Below are positions 63,072-64,000 of a stretch of DNA of 64,000 bases, piece by piece; the first letter of the stretch is position 1, and the number at the start of each line of letters is the position of its first letter. Under the pieces are notes generated by a model. That model saw nothing but the letters and a program-made list of their open reading frames with translations. It had not been told where the DNA came from and did no database searches. This DNA comes from Amphritea atlantica (GTDB taxonomy: Bacteria; Pseudomonadota; Gammaproteobacteria; Pseudomonadales; Balneatricaceae). Position numbers and translations under genes: made by a program. The DNA lies in assembly GCA_024397875.1 (NCBI GenBank), contig CP073344.1, positions 2,781,001 through 2,845,000 on the forward strand, given 5' to 3'.

Positions 63072-63830
63072 TTATGCTCTTAACGCCTGATCAGCCGACC
63101 TGGAACGGGTCACTGATGGCAATTCACCCACCTGTTTACGATACAGCTGAGAAAAACGTCCAAGATTGGTGAAGCCATAATCCATCGCAATCTGGGTGAT
63201 ACTCCGTCCCTGGCTCCCCCCTTTGATCTCGCTGTGGACACAGGCAATTTTACGCTGCTGAATATAGGAAAGCGGCGTCGTTGATTCGCTCTCCCGAAAC
63301 AGATAATAAAGCGATCGCTCACTCATATGACAGACATCAGTCAGACTCTTCACTGACAGATTGCACTTTATATTCCGGTCAATGTAGTCCCGTAGTTTTT
63401 CCATCGTCAGCTGCTTACTGCTGCCACCTTCTGCAACCGGTTTATCAGATCCAACTTCCAGGTCAATATAATGAAAAATAATATTGATGTAGTGGCGCTG
63501 CAGCTCTGGTGTAACTTGCTCTTTGAGCTCGAGCAGATGAAGAATCAGTGCTTTGAGAGGACGCGATTCAAGACTGATTATATTGTCCGCTGCTTTCTCT
63601 ACACGCAGCGTCGGCTCTGGCTGATCTGCATAGCAACTATCAAATATAAAGTAGTTTACAAAGATTCGCTGATGAACATTGATGCGGATAACCCTGTCCT
63701 GATGATCAGGCAACATATGCACAACGATCTCATCAGTCTTGCCTGACAATGAATGAATAATCTCTGTCGATTTATTAAAAACAATATCCCTGTCAACACC
63801 CTTCATCCTTAGATCGAAATTATCTTTCAT
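63072..63830 (-). CDS. AraC-family regulator 2 of the aromatic island
   Basis: A 252-residue regulator starting MKDNFDLRMKGVDRD (a TTG five codons upstream is the alternative). The N-terminal half is a sensor domain without recognised motifs; the C-terminal AraC domain has NLSVKSLTDVCHMSERSLYYLFRESE and SITQIAMDYGFTNLGRFSQLYRKQVGELP. It is a paralogue of the protein at 45377-46318. It is convergent with the porin gene and may control it or pathway B. Confidence 0.88.
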   Translation of the reverse strand: MKDNFDLRMKGVDRDIVFNKSTEIIHSLSGKTDEIVVHMLPDHQDRVIRINVHQRIFVNYFIFDSCYADQPEPTLRVEKAADNIISLESRPLKALILHLLELKEQVTPELQRHYINIIFHYIDLEVGSDKPVAEGGSSKQLTMEKLRDYIDRNIKCNLSVKSLTDVCHMSERSLYYLFRESESTTPLSYIQQRKIACVHSEIKGGSQGRSITQIAMDYGFTNLGRFSQLYRKQVGELPSVTRSRSADQALRA

Positions 63831-64000
63831 AATATTCTCACGCAAGGTATTTATTTTTATATTTATATACGACCAATAATTATTCTTAAAAAAACATCAC
63901 AGATCGCCTTAAATGCTAACATGACAACTAACAAATCAAGTCATAAGAAAACCGCATCGATCCATCTAAAAAAAAGACACCGGATTAAAGAATAAAAAAA

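Overview
The window is chromosomal DNA of a marine-type gammaproteobacterium, most like the Oceanospirillales (for example Amphritea, Neptuniibacter or Neptunomonas relatives). This is inferred from moderate GC, TRAP and BCCT transporters, a DcaP-type porin and general protein character; no rRNA or tRNA gene is visible to fix the taxonomy.

Layout. (1) 1-6300: c-di-GMP signalling (a GGDEF-EAL protein behind a small periplasmic protein, and a stand-alone EAL protein), a luciferase-like oxidoreductase, a VTT-type membrane protein and a secreted hypothetical. (2) 6300-9680: a mobile patch with hairpin repeats, an IS3 orfA stub, a lone integron-type cassette with an attC-like site and a HEPN-like ORF, and an IS91-family transposase whose end lies close to an attC core. 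(3) 9680-22680: electron transfer flavoprotein module (ETF-QO, acyl-CoA dehydrogenase, EtfA, EtfB), a divergent AraC regulator, a short EtfB-like paralogue, an acyl-CoA synthetase, and a Cache-type hybrid histidine kinase with its OmpR-type regulator. (4) 22760-27250: enolase-superfamily enzyme and BCCT transporter under what looks like a complete sigma-54 control region (promoter, IHF site, three GAGTC-N6-GACTC palindromes) beside a sigma-54 activator gene. (5) 27485-32750: NCS2 permease, a small ORF, an ABC-2 exporter and an AEC carrier.

(6) 32900-63850 is a large aromatic-catabolism island made of two meta-cleavage pathways. Pathway A (plus strand) is an mhp-type 3-(3-hydroxyphenyl)propionate route: mhpB, a two-component flavin monooxygenase in place of mhpA, its flavin reductase, mhpC, then mhpR (minus), mhpD, mhpF, mhpE, a TRAP transporter and a universal stress protein. 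Two GTGCAC-N3-GTGCAC boxes precede two candidate promoters with the same geometry, suggesting MhpR drives both transcripts. Pathway B (minus strand, 61117 to 49491) is a tightly packed 13-gene operon: hydrolase, LigA- and LigB-type extradiol dioxygenase, Rieske ferredoxin, ring-hydroxylating dioxygenase alpha and beta, cis-dihydrodiol dehydrogenase, a nitronate-monooxygenase-family protein, hydratase, feruloyl-CoA-synthase-like ligase, second copies of mhpF and mhpE, and a ferredoxin-NAD reductase; a second TRAP system follows. An ATACA-N4-TGTAT inverted repeat occurs at the pathway B promoter (twice), upstream of the second TRAP operon, and inside a 26-bp palindrome. A DcaP-like porin, one TetR and two AraC regulators complete the island.

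The two pathways share an almost identical mhpF-mhpE pair in inverted orientation, about 10 kb apart, which could recombine. Both routes should end in pyruvate and acetyl-CoA through 2-hydroxypenta-2,4-dienoate. The substrate of pathway B is not decided by the sequence; its mixture of a class III ring-hydroxylating system, a LigAB dioxygenase, a CoA ligase and a nitronate-monooxygenase homologue is the least familiar part of the window.
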